Shown one piece after another: positions 1 through 12,628 of a stretch of 64,000 nucleotides of DNA. The stretch lies in the NCBI GenBank assembly GCA_003988855.1, contig QYAI01000004.1:1-64000 (forward strand), written 5' to 3'. Source of the stretch: Arachnopeziza araneosa. Taxonomy: Eukaryota > Ascomycota > Leotiomycetes > Helotiales > Arachnopezizaceae. The position numbers and the translations under genes are program-made. Position 1 is the first letter of the stretch. The number at the start of each line of letters is the position of its first letter. Below the pieces are notes generated by a model. The model was not told the DNA's origin, did no database searches, and saw only the letters and a list, made by a program, of their open reading frames with translations.

Positions 1-106
1 TATTAATTAATAAAACGCTAGCTAAGTTAACGTTAGCAAAAATTTACACTAAGCTTAACATTTAGCAAGCGTTTTATAAAATTTAAATAAACTTTAAATT
101 CGAAAA

Positions 107-470
107 GCTAATGTACGAGAGGCAGAGAAGCAGCTAATAAAACAAGAGTCTTGTCGGCCCTCAGCTAGCTCTCGATAGTATATTTTGGAAGAATCAACCA
201 GAGCAAAGAACTCAGAACAAGAACAATGTATGCGCGTGAAAAGCCCAGAAACTAGTGCAAACAACAAATAAGAAACAAGCAGATAAATCAATGTATCAGT
301 GCGAAGAGAATATTAATGAAATCCATATAATCAATGCTCTATCAACTGCCATCGTCTATTCTTCTCTTCTGATCTATTCTTCTGATTGTCTTTTCTTTCT
401 TGTAGGTGCTCTGTAGAACCTCCTTTATAGAGAGTTCTATGCACGTGCTCTTGCTAGCGAAATAACAGAA
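107..470. repeat. Less mutated island, possible LTR remnant
   Basis: Base composition becomes mixed between about 107 and 470 (CT-rich runs at 350-400, an imperfect palindrome around the TCTATAGA-like words at 420-440) and falls back to A+T-only sequence on both sides. Read on the minus strand it begins TGTTATTTCG, which would suit an LTR start, but I could not find a matching end with a target duplication. It is probably another retroelement fragment that escaped most RIP. Confidence 0.35.
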
Positions 471-1262
471 AAATGTTATGCACTCTACTACACTAGTTTA
501 CAAACTAACATTGTTAAGTTAAAATTTTATGTTACTTGCATAAAATATCTAAGCTTTATTGTCTTAACTAAAAAAATAAAAGTAAAAGTAGTTTGCAACT
601 AGAAAAAACTACGTATAGTTAAAGCAGTTTAGTTGTTTTTAAAATTTTGTAACTTTTACAAACACTTTATACAAGCTTATAAAAAATTGCTAAAGCACTA
701 AATTAACTAACTTATAAAAAAGTTATATTTTAGTATAAAATGCTAAAAAGCTTTAATTACTACGCTAATTTTTCGCTATTACAACTTACAAAAGCTAACA
801 TAACTAGAAACAAATACTTTTGATAAAGTTATAAACAAAGTTTTTTTTAATAAAACTTTGTAACTTAATTTTAGCACTTAGTAGCTTACTTTTTAAAAAC
901 TATGCAAGCTGCTAAACTAAATTATAATATTTATAACAAGAAAATACTAACTATTATTTTATTTTATTTTTAATAAAAAGCTTAGCTTAAAGAATTACAA
1001 ACTTTTTAACTATTTTAAATCTTGTTTAATTATAAAGCACTTAAATACTTTATAACAACTAAAAAGCTTTTTAGCAGACAAGCAAAACTGCTTTTACAGT
1101 ATAACTTTAAGTTATTATACAAACTTAGAAAGTCGAATAACAAAGCAAATGCTTTAAGCTGCAAAACTAAAGACGTTAAAAAACAAAGAAATGCTACAAA
1201 GCGTTACTAAACTTAAGTCTTATTAGCACTTAAGAAAATCGATTTAGATATTACAAGAAAAC

Positions 1263-1628
1263 TGTTACGAGTTAGACCTGGTAGTCAGAACCTAGGCCTG
1301 AGGGCCTAGGCAGAAACTAAGGCAACACTTAGAGCTAACTTTTTTTAATAAAAGAAATAAAAGTTAGCGAAGCAATCTTCAGAACTATCGACAAGACTAT
1401 TAATTAAACTATTAATAGAACTATTAATAGAACTATTAATAGAACTATTAATAGAACTATTAATTAACTATTAAAAGAAGACTATGCGACAGAAACTGTG
1501 TAGGCAGTTTTTCTTGTACAAAGAGTATATATAGAAAGCTTTAAGCACATAGTGCTCTTTAGCTTTACTTTCTTGAAATATAAATTCATCATTTACGTGT
1601 TCTGACCGTGCAATCGTAAACTTCTACA
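1263..1628. mobile_element. Solo-LTR-like insertion with 5-bp duplication
   Basis: A 366-bp segment starts TGTTACGAG and ends CTTCTACA, giving the TG..CA ends of an LTR. It is flanked by AAAAC at 1258-1262 and again at 1629-1633, as expected for a target-site duplication, although that word is common in this A+T-rich setting. Inside are non-RIPed stretches such as the inverted word CCTAGGCCTGAGGGCCTAGG near 1290-1309 and a tandem array of a 12-bp unit at 1396-1470. No internal coding region accompanies it, so it reads as a recombined solo LTR younger than the surrounding block. Confidence 0.55.
1396..1470. repeat. Tandem repeat, 12-bp unit
   Basis: About six consecutive copies of a unit close to GAACTATTAATA, with the TATTAAT core itself near-palindromic. 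It lies within the LTR-like segment 1263-1628. Units are contiguous with no spacers, so this is a minisatellite rather than a CRISPR array. Confidence 0.8.
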
Positions 1629-2958
1629 AAAACTAAAGCTAGAACTAAAAACTAATTTAGTCGCTAGCTTAGAACTTTATAAGTATAACAGCGTACAGTT
1701 AGTTAACTAAATCTTGCAAGACAACTAAACTAATAATTAACTAGAAAAGTTAAAAGCTTAAGCAAAAACTAATAACAAAGCTTAGACTTTTTAAAATAGT
1801 GTTTTGTTAAATTAAACTTTTTTTAAAACTGCTTTAATTTAAAAAGTTTACAAACAGCTACTAGCTAGACACTCTAGCTTAACTAAAACTAGACAAGCAA
1901 TTTAAATACAATATTACTAGCTAAACTAAAGCAGCAATATTAACAAATACTTAGCAAACTACTACGTATGCAAAAAAGCTTAACTTTAGCAAGACACGAT
2001 AACAGCAAGAAAGCTAGTTTTTATTTTTTTTAATTTACGTAGTTAAATACGTTAAACTACTAAATTTTATTGTATTAGACAAAAGCTTTTAGTTTGTATT
2101 AATTAGACTTTTAAAAAAAAAGTATATAAAAAACTGCAAATTAAGCTTTAACTTAGCACTGCAAACTACTTTTAAACAAATAAACAAACTAAAATTGTAA
2201 ACTAGTACTTTAACTAAAGACTGCACTTGTATGTTACGTACTACTAAAACAACTAAAACAACTAAATTTCTATAGTAAACTAGTAGCAAGCGTTACTATA
2301 GCACGAAACAATAAGCTAGTTACTGTTTATAACTAAAAAAAAATTTAAACTTAGAACTTTATATAACTATAAATTTTTTATATTAGCAAAAACACTAAAA
2401 AAGCAGCTAAACTAAACTAAAGTTAAAAAATTAATATAAAAAATTTACAAGTTATAAGAAGCTGCTAAAAGCAATATGCAAAAAAGCTGAATCTATTAAA
2501 GTATATTTTGTATTTTATACAAACTAGCTTCGAAAAGCTGTTACGAACTTACTACTAAGTTAATCGAACTTGAAACTAGCACTACTATAAGTTAATGACT
2601 AAAAAAAGTACAAAGTAAAAAAAGTTCTAGCAGTAAAGCTACTTAGAAAAAAACTTTAATATAAAATTAAATAAAAAAGCTAGAATAACAACTTAAAGTA
2701 GTATTTTGCTACTGCTTTAAGTAATAGCTTTTTAGTACTACAGTAATTTTATAAAGCAAACTTAAAAAAGCTATAACTTTTAATAAATTTGCAGTACTAG
2801 CTAGACTGTGCAAAAGACAACAAATACTTAAAACACAAAAGAATTCTGCTAATTTATATTGCTTTTAATTAACTAATTATATTTGTTTAATATTAAACAA
2901 ATTAAGTGTTACGTAACACATACGAAAGACAAAACAAGTAACTAAATAAATAAGAAAG

Positions 2959-3143
2959 TGTCACGAGGCCAAATCAAAGGCTTGGAAAGAAAGTTAAAGG
3001 CTCTATTTTAGACCATTCTAAGCTAAGGAAGGAAGAGCGAGAAGCTCTGAGATCTACGCTAGTCTGCCTGGTGGCCTGGCTTCAGCCTTGTAAGGCTGGC
3101 TCTTGGCACGTGATCACGAATGGGAGGTCTTAGATTCGTGACA
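2959..3143. mobile_element. Solo LTR with 8-bp inverted ends and 5-bp TSD
   Basis: The 185-bp element starts TGTCACGA and ends TCGTGACA, which are exact reverse complements. It is bracketed by GAAAG at 2954-2958 and GAAAG at 3144-3148, a perfect 5-bp target-site duplication. Terminal TGTCACG..CGTGACA is a form commonly seen in fungal Ty3/gypsy-type LTRs. The sequence keeps normal C and G content (for example a GGCTGGCTCTTGGCACGTG stretch) in the middle of RIPed DNA, so it inserted after, or escaped, the main RIP episodes. There is no internal region, hence a solo LTR. Confidence 0.8.
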
Positions 3144-3187
3144 GAAAGCAAAGCTTAAGAACAAGCTTATTTTAAAGAAAAAAGTAT

Positions 3188-3396
3188 TGTTATAAATCTA
3201 AAACTTTTTATTCGTAATTACGTGCTTAAAGCTAGCTTGCAAAGCTGTAGCTAAGCTACTAAGCAAACTAGCGCGTCTAAAGTAAATAAAACTTATTGTA
3301 GATTTCAGAGCTTCTTGCTTTTCTTTTCTTAGCTTAGAATAGTCTAAATAAAAGTCTTTAACTTTCTTTCCAAGCTTTTAATTTAGCCTCGTAACA
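3188..3396. mobile_element. Older, RIP-mutated inverted copy of the same LTR
   Basis: The reverse complement of 2959-3143 aligns here along its whole length: start TGTTATAAATCT against TGTCACGAATCT, and end CCTCGTAACA against CCTCGTGACA. Differences are overwhelmingly C-to-T or G-to-A relative to the intact copy, plus an extra stretch of about 20 bp near 3274-3298. The two copies form an imperfect inverted pair separated by about 45 bp. This is the clearest internal proof that RIP shaped the block. Confidence 0.8.
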
Positions 3397-3835
3397 TAAA
3401 CTTTGTTTAATAGCTTAATGTTTAAAATATTAAAAAGCTTTAATATTTTAAGTACTAAATTTTTTTTATTAAAAGTATTGATTAAATTAGTGTTAAGTTG
3501 TAATGCTAAAGCTAAAGCTGTAAAAGCAAAACAGCTGTTTTTTTGGTATTTAGTTAAAGTTTCTAGCTTAGCGTTAATAAAAATAACTATGTGTTTGTTT
3601 TGTTAATTAACTATAGTAATTATATAACATTTTTATACTATAGCGTTAATAGCTTTATATTTAAGTTTAGCTTAAAATATATAATTTTCGTTTATTAAAA
3701 CTAATACTTAACATAATACTTTAAGTAAGCTTTTATTGTTTAGTTTACTTTTTTATTTGTTTGTTTGTTTGCAAGTAAAATAATATTAACATCTTTCTTT
3801 TTATTTCTAATAGTGTTATAAAATTATTTACTCTT

Positions 3836-3915
3836 ACATAACTGTTACATACAACAGTTATATAACAAAGCTAAGCAAACATAAATAGCTGCTTCTTATA
3901 AAATTAGAAATGCAT
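3836..3915. repeat. Palindromic LTR-start-like motif, copy 1
   Basis: The words ACATAACTGTTACATACAAC and then AGTTATAT form an imperfect palindrome centred near 3850, followed by a segment with TAAATAGCTGCTTCTTATA. The same arrangement recurs at 12391-12418 and 13424-13525. The TGTTACAT beginning and a TATAAAATAGC-like word about 35 bp further on resemble an LTR start with its promoter. Confidence 0.5.
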
Positions 3916-4829
3916 TTTTTTATAACTACATTATAATTTTGTTTTTACTAATTTAGTAGCACGACTATACTTAGATTTTTAATTTTACATTTTAAATTAT
4001 TAATTACTATACTTATACTTAATTAACTTTCGAAAGCATTGCTTATTTAGCAACTAGCTTCTAACTTAACACTACGCAATTAGTTAACTACTAATTAGTA
4101 CTACATTAATAATTACATTAGCTTTTATAAAGACTAACTAACTTGCTTTGCAATTGCAAGCTTTTATTAGTACTTACTACGTCTACATTAACTTTATTAG
4201 TAAGAAGTTGCAATAGCAGATTTACAAACTTGCGAACTTAGTGTTAAAGCTACTTACTAACATTAGTAATAAAAAAAAAAGCGTTTAACAATTAATTACT
4301 TTGCAATTTAGCTTAGTAGTTAAACTTAAAAGCAGACTTTAACAAAGCTATAAGCAAATACTTTTTTTTTATTAGCAAAGAAAAAAAAAAGAAAAAAGTA
4401 AATTAAATTTGCACTAGTTAGTTATATTTAAGATTATTATTGCTTTAAACACTATTTACTGCTAATATAACAGTAACTTTAGAACTAGACTTAAACTTGC
4501 TTTAGCACTTCTTAAAAATTATTAACTTAACTAAACTACTAAAGTAATTTACTTAGCAAATACTAGCTATAATAAGTAAAAGCAGTAACTTAAATTAATT
4601 TACACTAACAAGCTATAACGCTACTAGAATTGCTTAAATTGTAGCAAAAGTACTACGTTAGCAAACACTTTTACAAAAACACATTTTTAACTTTTTACTA
4701 AACTTTAGCACTGCTGCTGCTAACAATGCTAAAGTTAGTAACACAAAATAAAAACTGCAAAATATAAAATACTGTAACTTAGACTTTAACAAGTTATACA
4801 GTCTAAGCAACTGTGTGCAATCTAGTATA

Positions 4830-5093
4830 TGTAAGAGCCCGCATTAGTTCTGACCACGTGCTGCTTACGTGATGACCCCTGAATAGGTTCAGGGTGAACT
4901 TGGAATGGAACTAGCTTAGAAGAAGTTAGGAGACCCACTTTTATTTTATATAGCTCTTTCTTAGAAAGAGTTTCTTCTTTTCTTAACTTTTTCTTTTACT
5001 TTGTAGCTAGCCTATAAGTAGAAACATATTCAGACTACATTCGAAGTACTTCTATATACTTCTTGCAGCAGTGTTCGTGCTTGTGCTGTTACA
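4830..5093. mobile_element. Solo LTR with 5-bp TSD
   Basis: A 264-bp segment starts TGTAAGAGCCCGC and ends GTGCTGTTACA; the outer TGTAA/TTACA pair is inverted. GTATA occurs immediately before (4825-4829) and immediately after (5094-5098), a perfect 5-bp target-site duplication. Composition is ordinary, in sharp contrast with both flanks, so it is a relatively young insertion into already mutated DNA. It differs from the 2959-3143 and 1263-1628 elements, giving at least three LTR families in the block. Confidence 0.8.
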
Positions 5094-8000
5094 GTATAAC
5101 AGTGTACTAAAGAAATGTGTTTTTATTTACTAAGATTATTAGTAATAACGCACAACAAAAGCAAGCTACTATTATTTAATGCAACTTATTATTATGTTTG
5201 CGTAAATTAGCACTAGCTTAGTACACTTTAAAACTCGACAACTTCTAGCAAAGTAAATTAAAGTTTTACAATTAAAGCGTTACTGCTTAAGTGCAAGCAT
5301 TAACAAAACACTTTAAAAACTTTCTTATTGTAGCATTACGAAAGCTGCAAGCTAAAAAATATACTGTTACTAACGCTAGAAACAACTACAATATACAGTT
5401 ATATATTGCTACTGTAATAAAATATGCGAAAGCAGCTAAATTAAACAAGCTAATTTAACAATTGTTACAAGTATATAATAATATTAACTTAGTACTGCAG
5501 CTATATATTACTTAGCTTACTAAAGCTACATTAGTACGTAATTTTATAAAAAAAGTATTAAGTAAGCAAAACGCGTAAAAAAACATGCTACTGCAGTTAG
5601 CTTGTTTTAACTTAAACTGTAACTTTCGCAGTAGTACTTCTAAAAAAAACAACACTTGCTAGTACACTTTAAGTAGTTAGCGTTTTTTATTTAATAATTA
5701 TTATTTTATTTAACTATATAACTATAATAAAAACTAATTTTTTACTTTTTTATTATAAAACACTGCTAACACTGTTAAACTAAAAGCACTAATGCTAAGT
5801 TAGCTAACGTATAGTTACTTTGCTTAAAGCTTAGAAAACAAAAACTAAAAAAAATTTGATTTTGCTTTAACAAGCTAGCTTTTAAGCAGCTATATAGCAA
5901 ACACTTTAAGCAGTAGTAACTTTTAGCGCTACTAATGCTTTAGAAAATATAACGAAGCTAACTACAGTTAATGTAACAAAAGTAATATAAATAAGTTTTA
6001 CTACTACGCTAACAGGCTAAAAGGCACAATAATCAACTAGCAGTTAATTACTTATTCTACTATAAGAAGCACAAGTTTAGTTCGCGACTTTTACAAGTTT
6101 AGTTTGTAACAGTTAAGATAATTACTACGAAGACAACGCTAAGAAAAAAATGCAACTAACAAAAAAAAATACATTGCTTGCAAAACTATTAAACTACTAG
6201 CTATTAGTAAGAAGAATTATAAAAACAATAACATTAATAACAGCATTAACAGTGCTATAATAGCACTTACTATTAATAAATTAACATTATAGTGTTAAAA
6301 GTGCTAGTGTTTTTTTTTGTTTTTTTTTAACTTTTTAAGTATATATATGCTAATTTGTATGCAACACTTTCTAGTATACTAACTTTTATACTAAAAGCTA
6401 TTACTAAAGCTTTTTTTGTTATTGTTGCAGCGCTTTAAAATGCAAACAATGTACAGCAAAGTATTACTAGCTATACTTACGCTGCTGCTAATGTCTAGCA
6501 TACTTTTAACAGCACTAACTATAAAGTATATATAAACACTAAATGTTTTTGTTTATTAGTAGCTTAAAAATAGCTGTTTACAAATAAGTTAGTAACTTAA
6601 AACTAGTTACAATTTATTACAGTTAAAAAACTAAAAGCTTTAATACTTTTATTAGAACAAGCTACTTTTAATCTTTACTTAGTTAGTACTATAGCACTAG
6701 AAAAAGTAAAAATTACTGCTTAAGTTATTAACAAACTAAGCTTAAATTTGTTAATAAGCAACAAGTTTTTATACTTGTATAGTGCAACTATTTACATATT
6801 TAGCATAATTATAATACTATAAGCGTGTTTAAACTTAACAGTTTCTTTTGAATTTTACTATTATAGTAAAAAAGTAACTTTAAAAGTTACTACTTAAAAG
6901 CAAACAGTAATTTTACTACTGTTTAGTTTCTAAATAGCAGTAAACTATACATTAGTTTTACTAAACTAGAATTATATGTTTTAAGCTAAACTTAAATATA
7001 GCGCTATTAATACTATAGTACAAAAGTGTTATATAATTACTATAGTTAATTAACAAAACAAATATATAGTTATTTCTGTTAATGCTAAGCTAGAAACTTT
7101 AACTAAATATAAGAAAAATAGCTGTTTTGCTTTTACAGCTTTAGCTTTAGTACTGTAACTTAACACTAACACTTTTAGCTTTAGTAATAAAAAATTTTTA
7201 GTGCTTAAAATATTAAAGCTTTTTAATATTTTAAATATTAAGCTATTAAATAAAGTTTATATATATTAGTACTTAAACTTTAATATAACTGCTAAGTTTA
7301 CTAGCTTAGTTAAAAAATTTAGTAACTACTAAAAAAAAAAAACTTAATCGTACTGCTAGTAAATAAACATATAAAAATACTACTAATTAATAGCTAGAAA
7401 AAAACTAAAGTAACTTTATAGTGCTATTTTTTTAACGTTAAAAATTGTAAACTACTTAATAAAACATTTAATAAGCTTTACACTTAAAGTAAAATAAAAT
7501 AAGTTACTAATTTTACTTTATTTAGCAGCTTAGTATTTGTTATTTAGCGTAACGTTAATAAAGTAAAGAAAAAACGTATTGTAGTAAATCTTAAAACACT
7601 AAACAAAGTAGTAGTATTAGACGTATATTTTATACTACTTTAAGCTAATATTATTAAAGTACTTTAAAAAAAAATATTATATTATAGTAATTAATAAGTT
7701 GTTATTTTTTTATAAGTTTCTTATAGTAAAAAAACATAGTAAACGCTTTACTGTTATTAGTTTAAAAAGCTAAAAAAATATTTATATTACTTTAATAAAA
7801 TTTAAAAATTTACTTGCTTATATATAGCAAGTAATAAATTAGTAGTTTTGCAAATTTTATGCTTTTGTATAAGCTTTTATTAATAATATTGTACTATTTT
7901 TAAAAACTGCTAAAAAATACTTTTAGTATTTGCATACTATATTTACATTATTTTGTAATATAAACTTATTATTGTTTTTTAAGAAATTATAAATTATATA

Positions 8001-11000
8001 CTTTTTAGTAAACTTGCTAAGCTATTATATAAATAAACTAAAAATAGCAACTACTACTTAAAGAATTAATACTTTAAAAGCTATTTAATTTTTAACAACA
8101 GTAAAAAACTTTAAGCATTAGCTTAAAATAACTAGCTACTTTAAATAGTTTGTTTTATTTTATACTAAAATCGTTAAATTACTATAGCAAAAAAAATTAT
8201 TATTATTAGTAGCTAGTAAAAAGCAAAAAACTATTAGCTTAAAAAAAAAGTTATGTTATAAAAACTACTTAAACTTTTACTAAAAATAAAAAATTAGCTT
8301 TTAGCATAGCATAAAAATACTTAACAAAAAATAAATTTTTATACTATGCTAACTTTAATTAAACACTGTACTTTAAAATTAACGCGTTAATAAAAAAAAG
8401 CTTTAGCATTATAGTTTTTTACTTATAACTTAACTATGTTATTTTAAACAACTTGTTAAAAATTACAAGTACTGCTATACAACTAGTACTTTTCTTTAGT
8501 AAGCTGCTTAAAGTAGCAAAAAAAAACTATTATTTTATTAAACTAAAAGTAGCTTGTTTTATGTATACTTATAAAAAACTTTAAACAATAATTTAGTTAA
8601 GCTAAAAAAAAATTATTATTTTAACTAATTATGCTATTACAAAAAGTATTTGCAATAGCACTTAACTAGCTACTACTAATAGCAGCTGCTTAAATATAAA
8701 GTTAGTAATAGCGTTACTATACTTGTTACAGTATAATTTAAAGTTTACTATATTTTTAAACTTACAAACATTGTACTTAATGCTTTGTTACAACTTCTAG
8801 CTACAAAAAACAAAAACATTAGCTTTAACAATAAGCTAAATTACATTATGTTTAGCTTAAAAGTACTAATGTTAAACAAGTTTTAGTATAAGTTAGTAGC
8901 AAAATATATTAGTAATTTTTATTTTTAAAAAGTACTGCATTTTTTTAAGTAAAAACTGCAAAAACAAATTTTATTTTTAGCGTTAAAGCTTACTGTACTT
9001 TTTGTAATAAACAATAGTTTGTTGTATTACTACTTTGCTAAAAAAAAGTGCAAAAGCTTTATATTTTACAGCTAATAGTAAAAAAAGTTTTTAAAATAGC
9101 TTATAATAACTAGTTTTACTTAAAATTAAAAAAAAAAAAAAAAGCTTTAAAACTTAGCTATTTTTAAACTAGCGAAAGTACTAAAAGCTTACATTAAACA
9201 TTGCTTAAGCTATTAGCAAAATTAAACTTTTTAAAACTAGCTAAACAAAAAATTGCAACTAATATGTACTTTATTAGTGCTATTTTACATTATTGCTATA
9301 AACTTTGTTTTAAAATTAAAACTATAAGCTATTAGAAAATTTAGTATGTATAACTACATGCTTACAATTAGTAACAAGTTTAGTGAAAAAACACTGCTAA
9401 TTTTCGAAAATAATTAATACAAAGCTAAGTACTAAGCTAAAGTAGTGCTAAAAATACTACTACTTGCTAAATAAAGTATTTCTAAAAAAATTAATATTAA
9501 ACAAAAACTTAAAATTTGTATTAGACTTTTAAAACTTATTATTTAAAAACTTAAGTATAAAACTTTTAATATTAATAGCGTAGCATTTTTAAACAAATAG
9601 TTTTTTTAAGCAAAAAAACTAAACAGCAAAAATTATAATTTGTTATTACTTATAGTGCTATTTAAGTAGTAACTAGACTTTATTATTAATAGCTATGCAG
9701 TGTACTTTAAACAATGTATATTTAAACTTAATTTACACTAGCTTAAATAAATTAATGCTAAAATTTAAGCTAAATACTACTTTGTTAATAATTACTAAAC
9801 TAAACTTATAACTAGTTAAAAAACTTAAAAAACAAAACGCTAAAATTGCTATTAACTTTGTAGCTAACGCAGTAAAAAAATAGTATAATTAGCAATATAT
9901 AGTAATTAACATTAAAGCTAATAACAAAGTTTTTTTTTAGCTTTACAAAAAGTATAAATTACTTAGTAACAATAAAAAACTAAAAAAACAACATACAAAG
10001 CTTTTTAAAGTTAATAAGATAGTTAGCAAATTAGCTGCTAAACTAAAGCTTTTACTATACTAAAAAATTTACTTAGTAATTTTAGTAGCACATTTGTTAC
10101 TAGTACTAAAAAAAAACTTATTTAACAAACTACTGCTAAATATAACTAAGCTAGTAAAAAGCATTTAAAGTAACACTAACAAGTAAAAATTATACAAAAT
10201 TAAAGCTATTTTAAGCTAGCAAACTAAGTACAAACGCACTAAGTACTTAGTAAAATAGCTAAGCTATAGTAATAAATATAATTAGTAGTATAAAAAAAAC
10301 TTGCTAGATAATGCTTAAAATTTAATTAAAAAATTTAAAAAATTTAAAAGCAAGTTTAAAAGCAAGTTTAAGAAGTAGCTGCACTAAGCGTAACGCGCTT
10401 AATTACGTAAATATAAGATTAAAATATATTTATATAAAAATAGTAAATACAAAAAGTATAAATACTTTTTTTTTTTTTAACTACTAATTTTTTTTTTTTA
10501 CATAATTTTTTTAAAAGCTTACTAGCTTTGTAAGTTTTTCGAAAACTAATTTTTATTAACTTTTATTATTATAACTTTTTAATCTAAAAATAAAATTTAC
10601 GTTAAGCTACGTAACGCGTTTAGTAGCTAAAAAAAAGTAAATATTAACAACGCTTTAGTACTAATTAAAAAATATAGTAATTTAGAAAGTTTAAACTATT
10701 AATACAAAGCTTAAGCTTTAAAAAACAATGCAATAATATAACTAAAGCTTATTAAAAAAGCTACTAAGCTTAAACGCAAAGCTAAAGCTTTTGTTACTAA
10801 CAAAAGCAGCAAAAAATCTAAACGCAAAGCAAAAACACTTGTTAAAGTAAATAATAACGACAATAATAATAATAAAAACAAAAATAATAACAGCGTTAAA
10901 TTTACGCAATAGTTTAATTAAAGCATATTTAAACAAAGCAATAAACAAATACAACTTACTATGCTAGTAACAAAAATAAACTTAGTATTAAAAAAAGTAT

Positions 11001-11677
11001 TAAAGCATATAAAGCTAAACTTAGCAACTACTTATTATACTTAAAAAAACTATAGTAAAATAATTGTAGCAGTATTTTAAATTATTTAAAAGCAGTTAAT
11101 AGCAAAGTTAAAACAATAGCAAAAACTAGCTAATATAATTAAATACAACTTAGCTTAAAACATTATTTAAAAAAAAAAAAAACTTAAAAACAAAATTTTC
11201 TTAAAAATTAAAAGTACAAGCTTAGTTACAAAAGCAACTGTTACTACTAAGCTAAATTTACTGTTAGCGAAATTGCTATTACTATTTAACATGTTTAACT
11301 TCAAACTTATTAAGCTACTTAAAAAAAAAAACGTGCAGCAAGCAGTAAGCTTACTAACTTTACAGTACGCTACAAGCTTACTAGCGTTACAACATGCTGC
11401 AAGTTTACTAACTGTACTTTAGCTTAACTACTACACAACACTACTAATAAAAACACTATTAGCAAAAACACTAGTAATAAAAACACTACTAATAAATTTA
11501 GCTAATTAACCGAAATCTAACACTGCGCTACTAGTAACACAACTAAATTTCTTTAATAGCTTACTAGTAAACTAACTAAACTTTTAGCTAGAAAATTAAC
11601 TAAAGTTCTACAATAGCTTACTAGTAAACTAGCTAGGCTACAAGCACTTAGGTTAGTAAAATTAGCTATACTAATTT

Positions 11678-11881
11678 AAAATTAAAATCGAAATTAAGAT
11701 TTAAATTCGATTTTAATTAGATATATAAGTAACGAAATTTCCTAGTATTAGTTAGATAGCAAGCTTTTTAAATATAATACAATTTTGCTTTACTTTTATA
11801 TTCTATACAATCTTATTAGCTTATATACTCGGAATTATATACTCGCTTATTATTACATGCTCTTACTTTACTAAAATTCCA
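11678..11881. repeat. Left arm of ~205-bp inverted repeat
   Basis: Its reverse complement matches 12422-12628 closely, including the shared words TTCCGAGTATATAAGCTAAT and GCTTGCTATCTAACTAATAC. The arms are about 540 bp apart. They look like two copies of one LTR in opposite orientation. Confidence 0.75.
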
Positions 11882-12159
11882 TAGTACGCTACAAGCTTAC
11901 TAACTTTACAGCATGCTGCAAGTTTACTAACTGTAATTTAGCTTAACTATTACATAACACTAGTAATAAAAACACTAGTAATAAAAACACTAGTAATAAA
12001 AACATTACTAATAAATTTAGCTAATTAACTAAAATTTAACACTGCGCTACTAGTAACACAACTAAAAAAAATTAATAGCTTACTAGTAAACTAGCTAAGC
12101 TATAAGTACTTAAGTTACGCACTATATAGCTTACAATATAGTTAGTAAAATTAGCTATA

Positions 12160-12418
12160 CTAATTATTTAACTTTGCTTTACTTTAGTACTATAGTAGCT
12201 TACACTAGCTATAGATTAGCTACTAAGTATCTTTAGCAGTGTTAAAGCAAAAGTTTAAGAAAAGTAATAACAAACAAAGCAAAAAGTAATAACAAGCGTA
12301 AGAGCACTAAAAGCTTTTTAATTAGTAGTATTTTTTCTTATAAAAACATAAGAGTTTTTTCTTTAGAAAAGTACGAGATTATTTACTCTTACATAACTGT
12401 TACACGCGACAGTTATGT
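12160..12418. repeat. Direct repeat copy A with terminal palindrome
   Basis: The segment from the TAGTAGCTTACACTAGCTATAG word to the palindrome ACATAACTGT..ACAGTTATGT (12391-12418) is repeated, with mostly transition differences, at about 13180-13451. Both copies contain AAGCTTTTTAATTAGTAGTA about 80 bp before the palindrome. Confidence 0.7.
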
Positions 12419-12421
12419 GTG

Positions 12422-12628
12422 TGGAATTTAGTAAAATAAGATTATGTAATAATAAGCTTATATATAATTCCGAGTATATAAGCTAATAAGATTGTATATA
12501 GAATATAAGAGTAAAGCAGAATTGTATTGTATTTGAAAAGCTTGCTATCTAACTAATACTAGGAAATTTCGTTACTTATATATTTAATTAGAATCGAATT
12601 TAAATTCTAATTCTGATTTTGATTTCAA
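12422..12628. repeat. Right arm of ~205-bp inverted repeat
   Basis: Inverted partner of 11678-11881. The arm begins TGGAATTTAGTAAAATAAG directly after the palindrome ending at 12418. The spacer between arms contains a second copy of a segment that also occurs at about 11345-11640, so direct and inverted repeats are nested here. Confidence 0.75.

Noticed and set aside
107..470. Solo LTR with target duplication at the window start
   Set aside because: The minus-strand start TGTTATTTCG is plausible, but no matching end with flanking duplication was found.
1396..1470. Possible CRISPR array
   Set aside because: Units are contiguous without spacers and the host is eukaryotic; it is a minisatellite.
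94..10954. Short open frames of 60-70 codons inside the A+T block
   Set aside because: Composition is Leu/Lys/Tyr/Phe-driven, there are no domains, and such frames are expected by chance between TAA/TAG stops.
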